From positions 1 through 12,604 of the forward strand of contig JAJRCP010000052.1 in NCBI GenBank assembly GCA_028678885.1: 12,604 nt of DNA. Reading direction: 5' to 3'. Below are positions 6,696 through 12,604 of the stretch, one piece after another (the stretch's first letter is position 1; every line of letters starts with the position of its first letter). This DNA comes from Methanomicrobiales archaeon (GTDB lineage: Archaea > Halobacteriota > Methanomicrobia > Methanomicrobiales > JACTUA01). Under the pieces are notes generated by a model. That model had not been told where the DNA came from and searched no databases. It saw only the letters and a list, made by a program, of their open reading frames with translations. Both the position numbers and the translations under genes were made by a program.

Positions 6696-6703
6696 AATAT
6701 AGC
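6696..6703 (-). promoter_or_regulatory. TATA box of trm1
   Basis: The minus strand reads CTATATTG, placing a transcript start near 6674, about 10 nt before the ATG at 6664. This is the main argument against the upstream TTG start at 6697. Confidence 0.4.
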
Positions 6704-6714
6704 TTCTGGAGGGC

Positions 6715-6774
6715 ATGCCGATGCCGGAGACTACGATCTATACCATCGGGCATTATCCCATTCGCCAAGATTGA
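6715..6774 (+). pseudogene. Short ORF resembling the N-terminus of a DUF488 protein
   Basis: A GGAGGG motif at 6708-6713 is followed by ATG 6715 and ATG 6721. The 19-codon frame reads MPMPETTIYTIGHYPIRQD and stops at TGA 6772-6774. YTIGHS is the hallmark N-terminal strand of DUF488 proteins, so this may be the remnant start of such a gene. Downstream to about 6850 no frame continues in a clearly DUF488-like way. It may also be a short peptide gene or coincidence. Confidence 0.2.
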
Positions 6775-6858
6775 CGATGGAAAACTCAATTATCCGGCAT
6801 CCGAAGGGAGCTACGCTGAGGGGACAGATCGGCAGGATGTGCTCGAATAAAGAGAGAT

Positions 6859-6866
6859 TGATATAG
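6859..6866 (+). promoter_or_regulatory. TATA box of the tRNA-Arg gene
   Basis: TGATATAG is centred about 30 nt before the mature tRNA 5' end, consistent with an archaeal promoter and a very short leader trimmed by RNase P. Confidence 0.4.
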
Positions 6867-6892
6867 CACCACGCACCACTGAGAGGACGACG

Positions 6893-6967
6893 GGGCTTGT
6901 GGCCTAGCCAGGACAGGGCGTTGGCGTCCTAAGCCAAATATCGGGGGTTCGAATCCCCCCAAGCCCG
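6893..6967 (+). tRNA. tRNA-Arg (anticodon CCU)
   Basis: A complete cloverleaf of 75 nt with no intron and no encoded CCA. The acceptor stem is seven perfect pairs (GGGCTTG with CAAGCCC) and the discriminator is G. The D stem is GCCT with GGGC, including one T-G pair. The anticodon stem is TTGGC with GCCAA around loop GTCCTAA, giving anticodon CCT at 6928-6930 (reads AGG, Arg). The variable region is ATATC. The T arm is GGGGG-TTCGAAT-CCCCC. Position 26 is G, the site modified by Trm1. Position 32 is G instead of the usual pyrimidine, a small oddity. Confidence 0.95.
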
Positions 6968-6977
6968 TTCTTTTCTG
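6968..6977 (+). terminator. T-rich termination signal after tRNA-Arg
   Basis: TTCTTTTCTG follows the discriminator base directly and is a plausible oligo-T terminator for the tRNA transcript. Confidence 0.35.
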
Positions 6978-6992
6978 CCCAAATCGTGAGCA

Positions 6993-7001
6993 TCTATATA
7001 G
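6993..7001 (+). promoter_or_regulatory. TATA box of the UbiA-family gene
   Basis: TCTATATAG is centred about 27 nt before the ATG at 7025, so the message is predicted to start at the initiation codon. No Shine-Dalgarno site is present, in keeping with leaderless translation. Confidence 0.45.
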
Positions 7002-7024
7002 GTGGGTGTCTGAGTTAGAACGTA

Positions 7025-7864
7025 ATGCGGCTCGTTCCGTTCATCCTCATCACCCGGCCGGTCAACGCTCTCGTTGCAGGGGGGGCAGCGGTGCTCGGGT
7101 ACCTCATCGCTACCGGTACCTTCACCCAGTCCTCCCTCATACTATTCCCCATCGTCGCCCTGATCACAGCGGCGGGAAATGTCCTGAACGACTACTACGA
7201 TGCGGAGATCGACCGGATCAACCGGCCGGATCGGCCCATTCCCATGGGAGAGATAACTCGCGAGGGTGCCCGGCGGTATGCGATCATCCTGTTTCTCGCT
7301 GGAAACATCCTGTGCCTGTTCACCAATGTTTTCTGCCTCACTATCGCGATCTTCAACTCCCTACTTTTGGCCGGGTATGCTCGGTACCTGAAAAGATCTC
7401 CCTGGAGCGGGAACCTCGCTGTAGCCTATCTCACCGGCAGTATCTTTCTGTTCGGAGGGGCCTTTGTGGGGATTGACGGGCTGGTGCGGAACTTCCTGGT
7501 CTTTGCCATCACGCTTCTTGCCACCATGGCCCGGGAGCTCCTGAAGGCGGCAGAGGATGTGGAGGGTGATCTGATCGGGGGTGCGGTCACTGTTCCTGTA
7601 CTGCTGGGGGTGAAGACCACCGGACGGATCGCATTTCTGTTTGCCATGCTCGCGGTGGTGGTGAGCCTGCTCCCCATAGGTGCCTGGAGCGGATCCCTGT
7701 ACCTGGAGGGCATTCTCCCGGTGGACGGCTTTATCCTCCTCTCTGTCGGCCTCTCCCTCTCCTGCGTATCGGGAGAATGCGTCCGCCTGAGGAATATAAC
7801 CACCTTCCTGAAGGCGGGAATGTTTTTTGCCCTGGTGGTCTTCACTCTCGCATCAATCCTATGA
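7025..7864 (+). CDS. ubiA: UbiA-family prenyltransferase, probable digeranylgeranylglyceryl phosphate synthase (279 aa)
   Basis: A multi-helix membrane prenyltransferase, about eight hydrophobic segments. The two prenyl-diphosphate/Mg binding motifs are complete: N55-D56-X2-D59-X3-D63 (NDYYDAEID), followed by NRPDRP, and the second D178-X3-D182 (EDVEGD). Length near 280 residues, an early RPVNALVAG motif and the NRPDRPIPMG stretch fit the archaeal DGGGP synthase branch. That enzyme attaches the second geranylgeranyl chain to sn-3-O-geranylgeranylglyceryl phosphate in ether-lipid synthesis. Other UbiA branches (quinone or heme A prenyltransferases) are possible but less likely in a methanogen. 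It lies just downstream of tRNA-Arg with its own TATA box, and 71 bp before the bactofilin-like gene. Confidence 0.88.
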   Translation: MRLVPFILITRPVNALVAGGAAVLGYLIATGTFTQSSLILFPIVALITAAGNVLNDYYDAEIDRINRPDRPIPMGEITREGARRYAIILFLAGNILCLFTNVFCLTIAIFNSLLLAGYARYLKRSPWSGNLAVAYLTGSIFLFGGAFVGIDGLVRNFLVFAITLLATMARELLKAAEDVEGDLIGGAVTVPVLLGVKTTGRIAFLFAMLAVVVSLLPIGAWSGSLYLEGILPVDGFILLSVGLSLSCVSGECVRLRNITTFLKAGMFFALVVFTLASIL

Positions 7865-7935
7865 GTTCCTTCGGGCTGAATACCCGGACGATAAAGAAGA
7901 ACTGATATGCGGGCTGAACAAATACTGAGATCCAG

Positions 7936-8349
7936 ATGAAAGTGTACCAGTGGGGAGACACCTACCTAGCACCCCGAGGGTCTTATTTTGATGGCCACGT
8001 GAAGATAGATGGGAATCTTATTGCGTCCATGGATTCGCATTTCTGGGGACGGCTGGTGGTCGCGGGTCGCCTGGAGCTTGGACCCGATTCCAGCGTGGCA
8101 GAATCGATCATCGCCCAGAGTGCGGTCATCGGCCCCCGTACGAAGGTGAAGGGGCCACTGATCACCCTAGAGAACGTGACGCTCTGTGACCGGGCCTGCG
8201 TCCTCTCGGTCCTGGCGGGGGGAGATGTCCTCCTCCGTCCGGGCGTTAAGATAGCCGGTGAGGTCAAGAGCGATGAGACCATCACCGTGGTGGGAAAAGT
8301 GCAGACCGGAGAACTACTGGGGAGAAACGTCAAGATTTTCGGGAATTGA
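7936..8349 (+). CDS. Bactofilin-like / polymer-forming beta-helix protein (137 aa)
   Basis: The sequence is made of short imperfect hydrophobic repeats (for example GHVKIDGNLIA, GRLVVAGRLELG, SAVIGPRTKVKGPLI, GEVKSDETITVVGKV) typical of a right-handed beta-helix of the bactofilin (polymer-forming cytoskeletal) type. There is no signal peptide. In bacteria bactofilins form filaments at membranes; the archaeal role is not known. Only a weak GAG lies before the ATG, and the gene may be co-transcribed with the UbiA-family gene 71 bp upstream. Its last 36 nt overlap the end of the DUF116 gene on the opposite strand. The alternative is a solitary hexapeptide-like beta-helix domain. Confidence 0.7.
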   Translation: MKVYQWGDTYLAPRGSYFDGHVKIDGNLIASMDSHFWGRLVVAGRLELGPDSSVAESIIAQSAVIGPRTKVKGPLITLENVTLCDRACVLSVLAGGDVLLRPGVKIAGEVKSDETITVVGKVQTGELLGRNVKIFGN

Positions 8350-9015
8350 GCGGGGATCCACCCCCAGTGCCGCCACCTCGATCACATCTTGCCAGTTGAC
8401 CAGGGTCTCTACACAGCCGTCCCGCAGGGTGAGCACACCCATCCCGCACAGCCCCAACCGGTCACACATCTCCAGCCCATGCCGGACCTCCACGATGCAG
8501 CCTACCCCGATGATCCCGGCCGGGTGATATTTTTTCACCATCCGCTGGATGAAGCTTGAACCGGGCACGATGAACACCCGGTAGCCCATGTCCCGGAAGG
8601 AGGAAAGAACTGTACCAAAGCTGCACTGCCCGCATCCCTGGCACAAAAGACCTTCCGGAGTGAGATGGGCGGGGCATTTCGCGGAACGGAGGCACTGGGG
8701 AAAGAAGAGGGCCCGCCGGCTCACCGGTATGGACTCAAAACCCTTGGCATTCATGGAGTTATGCACTCGGACGAAGAAACTCATCAGGTCCTGGTCGTCC
8801 AGGCCAAACAGCCCGATGATCGCCTTCAGCAGCCCTTCGAGCATGATGAACCCGGAAGACATCAGGCGGGGGAAGTAAAATTTTCCCCTCCGCATCGAAT
8901 AGAGGGCGATAAAAACCACGAACAGTCCGAACGCCACAATCCCGAAGATCACCAAAAGAGTGAGCTCCCCGATGAGCAGCACGAACTGATCCCACGGAGG
9001 CGAGGCGAACAGCAT
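8314..9015 (-). CDS. DUF116 (COG1852) Cys-rich membrane protein (233 aa)
   Basis: Residues 12-40 hold one long or two short hydrophobic helices near the N-terminus, followed by a basic stretch (MRRGKF). The cytoplasmic domain is Cys-rich: C108 (FFPQCLR), C114, then C125-X2-C128-X2-C131 (CQGCGQC), C173 (GVGCIVE), C184, C190 and C201. This pattern fits DUF116 proteins and suggests a bound metal or iron-sulfur cluster; the function is unknown. It is last in the minus-strand run after mtnA, 24 bp away, but has its own TATA box overlapping the mtnA stop. The C-terminus overlaps the bactofilin-like gene by 36 nt. Confidence 0.87.
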   Translation of the reverse strand: MLFASPPWDQFVLLIGELTLLVIFGIVAFGLFVVFIALYSMRRGKFYFPRLMSSGFIMLEGLLKAIIGLFGLDDQDLMSFFVRVHNSMNAKGFESIPVSRRALFFPQCLRSAKCPAHLTPEGLLCQGCGQCSFGTVLSSFRDMGYRVFIVPGSSFIQRMVKKYHPAGIIGVGCIVEVRHGLEMCDRLGLCGMGVLTLRDGCVETLVNWQDVIEVAALGVDPRSIPENLDVSPQ

Positions 9016-9038
9016 TGGAGAAACCTGTGTTCCCCACT

Positions 9039-9047
9039 CTTATAAGG
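9039..9047 (-). promoter_or_regulatory. TATA box of the DUF116 gene, overlapping the mtnA stop
   Basis: The minus strand reads CCTTATAAG. It is centred about 27 nt before the ATG at 9015, predicting a leaderless message. The TAA stop codon of mtnA (9040-9042) lies inside this box. Confidence 0.45.
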
Positions 9048-10080
9048 GTGGTTGTGCTGACAGGATTCGCGGAATATCCAGGGGCGGGAAGAATACCTCC
9101 CGTTCAGTGATGATGCCGGTGACAAGCGAAAGGGGCGTGGCATCAAAAGCCGGGTTGCGGACACCTGCATTCTCGGGAATAACGATGCGATCCCCGCACA
9201 GCCTGAGCTCCTCCTCTCCCCGCTCTTCAATCATCACCTCCTTCTCTTTTGACACCGGATCGAAGGTGGAGAGGGGAGCAGCGACATAGAAGGGGATCTG
9301 GTGGTGATGGGCAGTGACCGCATGCATGTAAGTCCCGATCTTGTTGAAGACCACCTCTTCCGTGACCCTGTCTGCTCCCACCAGTACCACATCGATCTCC
9401 CCCTTCCTCATCAGGGATGCAGCAGCACTGTCCGGAATGACGGTCACCGATATCCCATCCCTCGCCAGCTCCCAGGCCGTGAGACGGGCACCCTGGAGGA
9501 GTGGGCGGGTCTCGCTTGCAATGACCCGGATCTCCCTTCCCATTATGATTGCCGACCGTATAACCCCGAGAGCGGTACCCCAGCGGGTGCAGGCCAGGGC
9601 ACCTGCATTGCAGTGGGTGAGCACCGTGCATCCATCGGGCAGCAGGGTAGCTCCCATCGCCCCGATGGCCACACAGGTATCCGCATCCTCCCAAGCGATC
9701 CGTTGTGCCTCGTCTAGGGCAGCTTTTTTTGCATTCTGGAGCGTATTCTCTCTGTTTACCCGATCCAGCACCCGGTCGATCCCCCAGGAGAGGTTGATGG
9801 CGGTCGGTCGGGTCGCTTTCAGGAGTTCTGCCTGTCTCTCCAGTTCTTCGAGAAACTGAGAATATGAAGTGGTTGTACTGGTTCGAGCAGCAAGGGCCAC
9901 CCCGTATCCTCCACTAACCCCGAGTGCCGGGGCACCCCGCACCTCCAAGCACAGAATCGCCTCGGCAAGTCGCTCCACATTCCGGCACTCCACCACCTCA
10001 TAACGGGAGGGAAGCTGGGTCTGGTTTACGAGAAAGAGGGATCCCCTCTCTTCGTCCCACCAGAGAGTTTCATCCCTCAC
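9040..10080 (-). CDS. mtnA: S-methyl-5-thioribose-1-phosphate isomerase MtnA family (346 aa)
   Basis: MtnA converts an aldose 1-phosphate (5-methylthioribose 1-phosphate, and in methanogens probably also 5-deoxyribose 1-phosphate) to the ketose in salvage of SAM by-products. Family motifs are complete: VRGAPALG (47-54), RPTAINL (91-97), the catalytic Cys157 in HCNAGALA, SETRPLLQGARLTAWEL (189-205), catalytic Asp237 in VGADRV, NKIGTY (246-251) and VAAPLSTFD. Length is typical. The start is a GTG sharing 4 nt (GTGA) with the HdrA-like stop, preceded by GGAGGTGA at 7 nt spacing. The related ribose-1,5-bisphosphate isomerases share the fold, but the STFD and N-terminal motifs favour MtnA. Confidence 0.92.
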   Translation of the reverse strand: MRDETLWWDEERGSLFLVNQTQLPSRYEVVECRNVERLAEAILCLEVRGAPALGVSGGYGVALAARTSTTTSYSQFLEELERQAELLKATRPTAINLSWGIDRVLDRVNRENTLQNAKKAALDEAQRIAWEDADTCVAIGAMGATLLPDGCTVLTHCNAGALACTRWGTALGVIRSAIIMGREIRVIASETRPLLQGARLTAWELARDGISVTVIPDSAAASLMRKGEIDVVLVGADRVTEEVVFNKIGTYMHAVTAHHHQIPFYVAAPLSTFDPVSKEKEVMIEERGEEELRLCGDRIVIPENAGVRNPAFDATPLSLVTGIITEREVFFPPLDIPRILSAQPPL

Positions 10081-11366
10081 GAATTCTTCACCTCCGCCGC
10101 CAGTACATCCCGGAAGGCCTTCATCGCCGCTGCCTCTCCCATCGCTACGGTATCTGGGATATCTTTAGGGGCAGAGACGGTTCCGGCAATGTAGATTCCG
10201 GGTTTCACCGTAAGGACCGGGGCCACTGCATCGTTTGCGGCCCGGGCAAACCCGGTCTCTTCTAGGGGAATACCCAGTAGCTCTGCGATCTTCGACAGGT
10301 CGGGTGCAGGGTCAATCCCCACCGAGAGGATGACGAGATCCGGATGTAGGGAGAGCATCTCCTTTGTTTCGGTATTCTCCACCTGCATGCTCACCCCCAT
10401 ATCATCCTGATCGACTGCACCGGGAATTCCCCGGAGGAAATGTACACCCATCGCCTCCGCCCGCTTGTAGTATTCCTCATAGCCTTTGCCGTAGGCCCGG
10501 ATATCCTGGTAGCAGATGGTGACCTCGGTCTCTGGATACTTCTCCAGGATCTGGATGGCATTCTTGATGGCCGCCATACAGCATACGCATGAACAGTAGG
10601 GCCGCTCCACCGTGATGTCCCGGGAGCCCACGCACTGGATGAAGACCACACTCCGGGGCGTCTGGCCTGTGCTCAGTCGGCGGAGTTCTCCTCCTGTAGG
10701 GCCACTCGCATTCATCATCCGCTCGAGCTCGAGGCTGGTGATCACGTCGGAGAATCTCAGGTACCCGAACTGGCTCTTTTTACAGGTGTCAAACAGGGTA
10801 TATCCAACCGCGACGATCACGGCTGCCACCTTCACTTCTATCACCCGCTCCTTCTGCTCTTTCAGGATGGCATCCGTGCCACAGATATCGTAGCACAATC
10901 CACACTCGATGCAGTGCTCCGCATCCTTCACTACCAGATCGGGAATCGCCTGGGGCTGGGACTTGTAGATCGCCTTCCGCACACCGATGCCGGCATCAAA
11001 CCGGTTGTACACTTCCACCGGGCAGATCTGGATGCAGTCTCCACAGCCGTTGCAGAGTGATTCATCGATGAACCGGGGCATCTTCCGGATAGTCAGGGTG
11101 AAGTTCCCTACTTCTCCCTCGATATTTTCCACCGTTGAAAAGGTGTGCAGCTGGATCATGGGGTGCCGGGCCACATCTGCCATCTTCGGGCTTAGGATAC
11201 ACATGGCACAATCGTTCGTGGGAAACGTCTTGTCCAGCTGGGCCATGTGGCCCCCTATGGAGGGCTCCCGTTCGATCAAGTGCACTAGTATCTCGTGGTT
11301 GGCTAGGTCCAGAGCGGCCTGGATCCCGGCTACCCCGGCCCCGATGACCGCCACGCTACCTACCAC
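10077..11366 (-). CDS. Short HdrA-like FAD/4Fe-4S oxidoreductase (429 aa)
   Basis: The protein matches the core of heterodisulfide reductase subunit A. It shows the FAD motif GAGVAGIQAALDLA (9-22), REPSIGGHMAQLDKTFPTNDC (33-53, given in parts) with C53 and C56, two inserted 4Fe-4S sites (C105-C108-C111-C115 and C152-C155-C158-C162), a YCSCVCC cluster (258-263), and the KDIPDT end motif. It lacks the N-terminal domain and the C-terminal ferredoxin domain of methanogen HdrA (about 650 residues). The family Cys of the AGCAQGPKDIP segment is Thr395 here. It is therefore HdrA/QmoA-like rather than the methanogenesis HdrA. GTG 11366 is preferred over ATG 11405: GGAGGG lies 7 nt before it and the overlap with the upstream gene drops to 11 nt. 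Confidence 0.86.
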   Translation of the reverse strand: MVGSVAVIGAGVAGIQAALDLANHEILVHLIEREPSIGGHMAQLDKTFPTNDCAMCILSPKMADVARHPMIQLHTFSTVENIEGEVGNFTLTIRKMPRFIDESLCNGCGDCIQICPVEVYNRFDAGIGVRKAIYKSQPQAIPDLVVKDAEHCIECGLCYDICGTDAILKEQKERVIEVKVAAVIVAVGYTLFDTCKKSQFGYLRFSDVITSLELERMMNASGPTGGELRRLSTGQTPRSVVFIQCVGSRDITVERPYCSCVCCMAAIKNAIQILEKYPETEVTICYQDIRAYGKGYEEYYKRAEAMGVHFLRGIPGAVDQDDMGVSMQVENTETKEMLSLHPDLVILSVGIDPAPDLSKIAELLGIPLEETGFARAANDAVAPVLTVKPGIYIAGTVSAPKDIPDTVAMGEAAAMKAFRDVLAAEVKNS

Positions 11367-11850
11367 GGACGTACCCTCCGGCGAGCTTCCGGTACTCGGT
11401 GGCATTGGTTCCGATATGCTCCCGCTCCGCGGGAGTGGTTTCCCGGATCACCTTCCCCGGTACCCCGAGCACGACAGAGTTCGGAGGAATTTTTGTACCC
11501 TCGGTAACCAGCGCCCCGGCCCCGATGAGGGAACCCTCTCCCACCACGGATCCGTTCATGAGAATGGCGCCCATCCCGACAAGCACCCGGTCTGCGATTT
11601 GGCAGCCGTGCAGGATCGCTCCATGGCCCACCGAGACGAGATTCCCCACCCGTACGGGAGAGCCCCTGCTCGTGTGCACCACCGCATTGTCCTGGATATT
11701 GGAATCAATGCCAATAGTGATGGAGTCCCGGTCGCCCCGAATCACTGCGCCGAACCAGACACTCGAGCCTTCACCAAGGGTGACGTCCCCCAGAACAGTC
11801 GCGGTATTCGCGATGAACAGGGCCGATCCATGACCCTGAACGGCAGTCAT
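11356..11850 (-). CDS. Gamma-class carbonic anhydrase family protein (164 aa)
   Basis: A left-handed beta-helix made of hexapeptide repeats (for example IANTATVLGDVTLG, VVGEGSLIGAGALV). The three zinc ligands of the gamma class are present as H59 (AVVH), H76 and H81 (GHGAILH), together with R38-G39-D40, Q53 and N55. The gap between the first and second His is short, so the acidic proton-shuttle loop of Cam is missing; this is the CamH/YrdA-like type. It may hydrate CO2 or be an inactive or differently specific relative. It heads the run with the HdrA-like and mtnA genes, overlapping the former by 11 nt. Only 30 bp separate it from the divergent coaD. Confidence 0.9.
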   Translation of the reverse strand: MTAVQGHGSALFIANTATVLGDVTLGEGSSVWFGAVIRGDRDSITIGIDSNIQDNAVVHTSRGSPVRVGNLVSVGHGAILHGCQIADRVLVGMGAILMNGSVVGEGSLIGAGALVTEGTKIPPNSVVLGVPGKVIRETTPAEREHIGTNATEYRKLAGGYVRGR

Positions 11851-11880
11851 AATAACATAAAAAATTGATCTTTAGATAGA
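11851..11880. promoter_or_regulatory. 30-bp divergent promoter region of carbonic anhydrase and coaD
   Basis: The gap is A+T-rich. CATAAAAAA at about 11856-11864 lies about 21-25 nt before the coaD ATG at 11881. In the other direction TCTAAAGATC near 11868-11877 lies 20-27 nt before the ATG at 11850. Both messages would be leaderless or nearly so, with interleaved TATA elements. Confidence 0.35.
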
Positions 11881-12339
11881 ATGAAGGTTATGGTAGGCGG
11901 AACCTTCGATCCACTGCATGAAGGGCATAAGAAGCTCCTCCGACGGTCGTTCTCGCTTGCTGGGAAGGAGGGAACGGTGGTGATCGGCCTCACCACCGAT
12001 CGCTTTGCCTCCGGAAAAATGCATCCGGTACGGCCGTACGAGGAACGCAGGGAACGTTTAGTGGGGTTTATCCGGGACCAGGGTTTCCCCGCCTCCTGGA
12101 GTATTGACCCCCTTTCTGACCGGTACGGTCCCGCTGTCGATGCCGATTTTGATGCCCTGGTGGTGAGTGAGGAAACCCTCCCAGTGGGAATGGAGATCAA
12201 TGTCCTGCGCCGGAAGAAAGGGAAGAGGAAGGTGGATATCCACCAGATTGCCTGTGTGCTTGCCGAGGACGGGAGATGGATTTCAAGCACCCGCATCTAC
12301 CGGGGAGAGATTGATACTGAAGGACACGTGCTCAGATAG
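11881..12339 (+). CDS. coaD: Phosphopantetheine adenylyltransferase, archaeal type (152 aa)
   Basis: It transfers AMP from ATP to 4'-phosphopantetheine, giving dephospho-CoA, the next-to-last step of coenzyme A synthesis. The nucleotidyltransferase motif GGTFDPLHEGH (6-16, HxGH type) is intact, as are RPYEERRERL (51-60) and the second ATP motif ISSTRI (134-139). Sequence style and length match the archaeal COG1019 family, which is distinct from bacterial CoaD. No Shine-Dalgarno site is present; the transcript is probably leaderless from the shared promoter region. No downstream gene follows on this strand in the window; T-rich sequence after the stop could end the transcript. Confidence 0.93.
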   Translation: MKVMVGGTFDPLHEGHKKLLRRSFSLAGKEGTVVIGLTTDRFASGKMHPVRPYEERRERLVGFIRDQGFPASWSIDPLSDRYGPAVDADFDALVVSEETLPVGMEINVLRRKKGKRKVDIHQIACVLAEDGRWISSTRIYRGEIDTEGHVLR

Positions 12340-12352
12340 GTCTTCTTTCTTC
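12340..12352 (+). terminator. T-rich stretch after coaD
   Basis: TCTTCTTTCTTC follows the coaD stop and is a weak candidate for archaeal termination. The remaining bases to 12437 hold no gene. Confidence 0.25.
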
Positions 12353-12437
12353 GAAAAGGGATCAGCCCAAGGTCTTTGCGGGCCAGCCCGGATAGAATTT
12401 TCTAGATAATACCATCAACGGAAAAAGGTTGAAAAAT

Positions 12438-12604
12438 TTATTTCCCGAATGTGGAGGGAAACTGGGCTACAACACCACTGGACAGTGCATCTGACATAGT
12501 CAGGATGTGATTGTAGACCGCATCGTAGGCGATCACGTCGGCAGTGTAATTCATGGTGTACCGGGCGACGAGCTCATCCTTGGTGGTCGCGAGATGCATA
12601 TGCA
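12438..12604 (-). CDS. C-terminus of an unidentified protein (partial, cut by window edge)
   Basis: On the minus strand one frame is open from the window edge to a TAA at 12438-12440, giving at least 54 residues ending in VVAQFPSTFGK. The stretch is soluble, slightly hydrophobic and helix-like (DELVARYTMNYTADVIAYD, then NHILTMSDALSSG). A T-rich run (AAATTTTTC) follows the stop on this strand and could be its terminator. The family is not recognised. An internal ATG at 12599 could in principle be a start, but no upstream sequence is available to judge. Confidence 0.5.
   Translation of the reverse strand, partial: HMHLATTKDELVARYTMNYTADVIAYDAVYNHILTMSDALSSGVVAQFPSTFGK

Noticed and set aside
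6665..6697. TTG start adding 11 residues to Trm1
   Set aside because: A TATA box overlaps this stretch and family members start with the MEY-type N-terminus.
7006..7476. 156-codon frame over the UbiA-family gene
   Set aside because: It is a shifted reading of the prenyltransferase gene; His/Pro/Arg-rich composition is typical of such artefacts in G+C-rich DNA.
10987..11868. 293-codon plus-strand frame antisense to the HdrA-like and carbonic anhydrase genes
   Set aside because: Both minus-strand genes have complete catalytic motifs in the same bases; the long antisense frame reflects codon bias.
12340..12437. GGGATCAGCCC and GGGCCAGCCCGG as a possible hairpin or repeat after coaD
   Set aside because: The pairing is short and imperfect and is not followed by a T-tract; no structure can be supported.
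1..12604. CRISPR array, insertion sequence, prophage or attachment sites
   Set aside because: No regularly spaced direct repeats, terminal inverted repeats, transposase or integrase motifs were seen, and the tRNA 3' end is not obviously duplicated in the window.

Overview
The window looks like part of a chromosome from a methanogenic archaeon, most likely Methanomicrobiales (a relative of Methanoregula, Methanolinea or Methanosphaerula). The support is archaeal-type Trm1, an archaeal COG1019-type phosphopantetheine adenylyltransferase, a DGGGP-synthase-like UbiA prenyltransferase for ether lipids, an HdrA-like flavoprotein, a small siroheme sulfite-reductase-like protein of the methanogen kind, a tRNA without encoded CCA, and TATA boxes about 26 nt upstream of many starts. 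The order-level placement is an inference from family memory; no search was run.

Left part (1-5500) is accessory in character and comparatively A+T-rich. On the minus strand, 323-1645 encodes a proteasome-like Ntn-hydrolase whose Thr2 would become the N-terminal nucleophile. It overlaps by 11 nt a 61-residue, very highly charged protein (148-333). After a poor gap with a possible decayed ORF come a two-helix membrane protein (1944-2150, plus) and a convergent cupredoxin lipoprotein (2194-2598, minus). Next is a minus-strand pair of SnoaL-like protein and NapH/NosR-like membrane polyferredoxin (3958-2738). On the plus strand follow a DsrLP (small sulfite-reductase-like) gene and a tightly coupled cupin (4109-5139), then a small secreted or anchored protein of unknown function (5168-5479, minus).

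Right part (5549-12604) is denser, G+C-richer and mostly housekeeping. trm1 (minus) diverges from a tRNA-Arg(CCU), which is followed by a UbiA-family prenyltransferase and a bactofilin-like beta-helix protein (plus). The bactofilin gene overlaps by 36 nt the 3' end of a DUF116 gene arriving from the other strand. DUF116 is the last gene of a minus-strand run: gamma-carbonic anhydrase, then a short HdrA-like flavoprotein, then mtnA, joined by overlaps with near-perfect Shine-Dalgarno sites, then DUF116, which appears to have its own promoter made partly from the mtnA stop codon. A 30-bp divergent promoter region separates the carbonic anhydrase from coaD (plus). The window ends in the C-terminus of an unidentified minus-strand gene.

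The most interesting candidates for new biology are the Ntn-hydrolase plus charged small protein pair, the cupredoxin/NapH-like/SnoaL redox cluster, the DsrLP-cupin pair with a degenerate metal site, and the translational coupling of a stripped-down HdrA-like flavoprotein to MtnA. No CRISPR array, insertion sequence or riboswitch was recognised.
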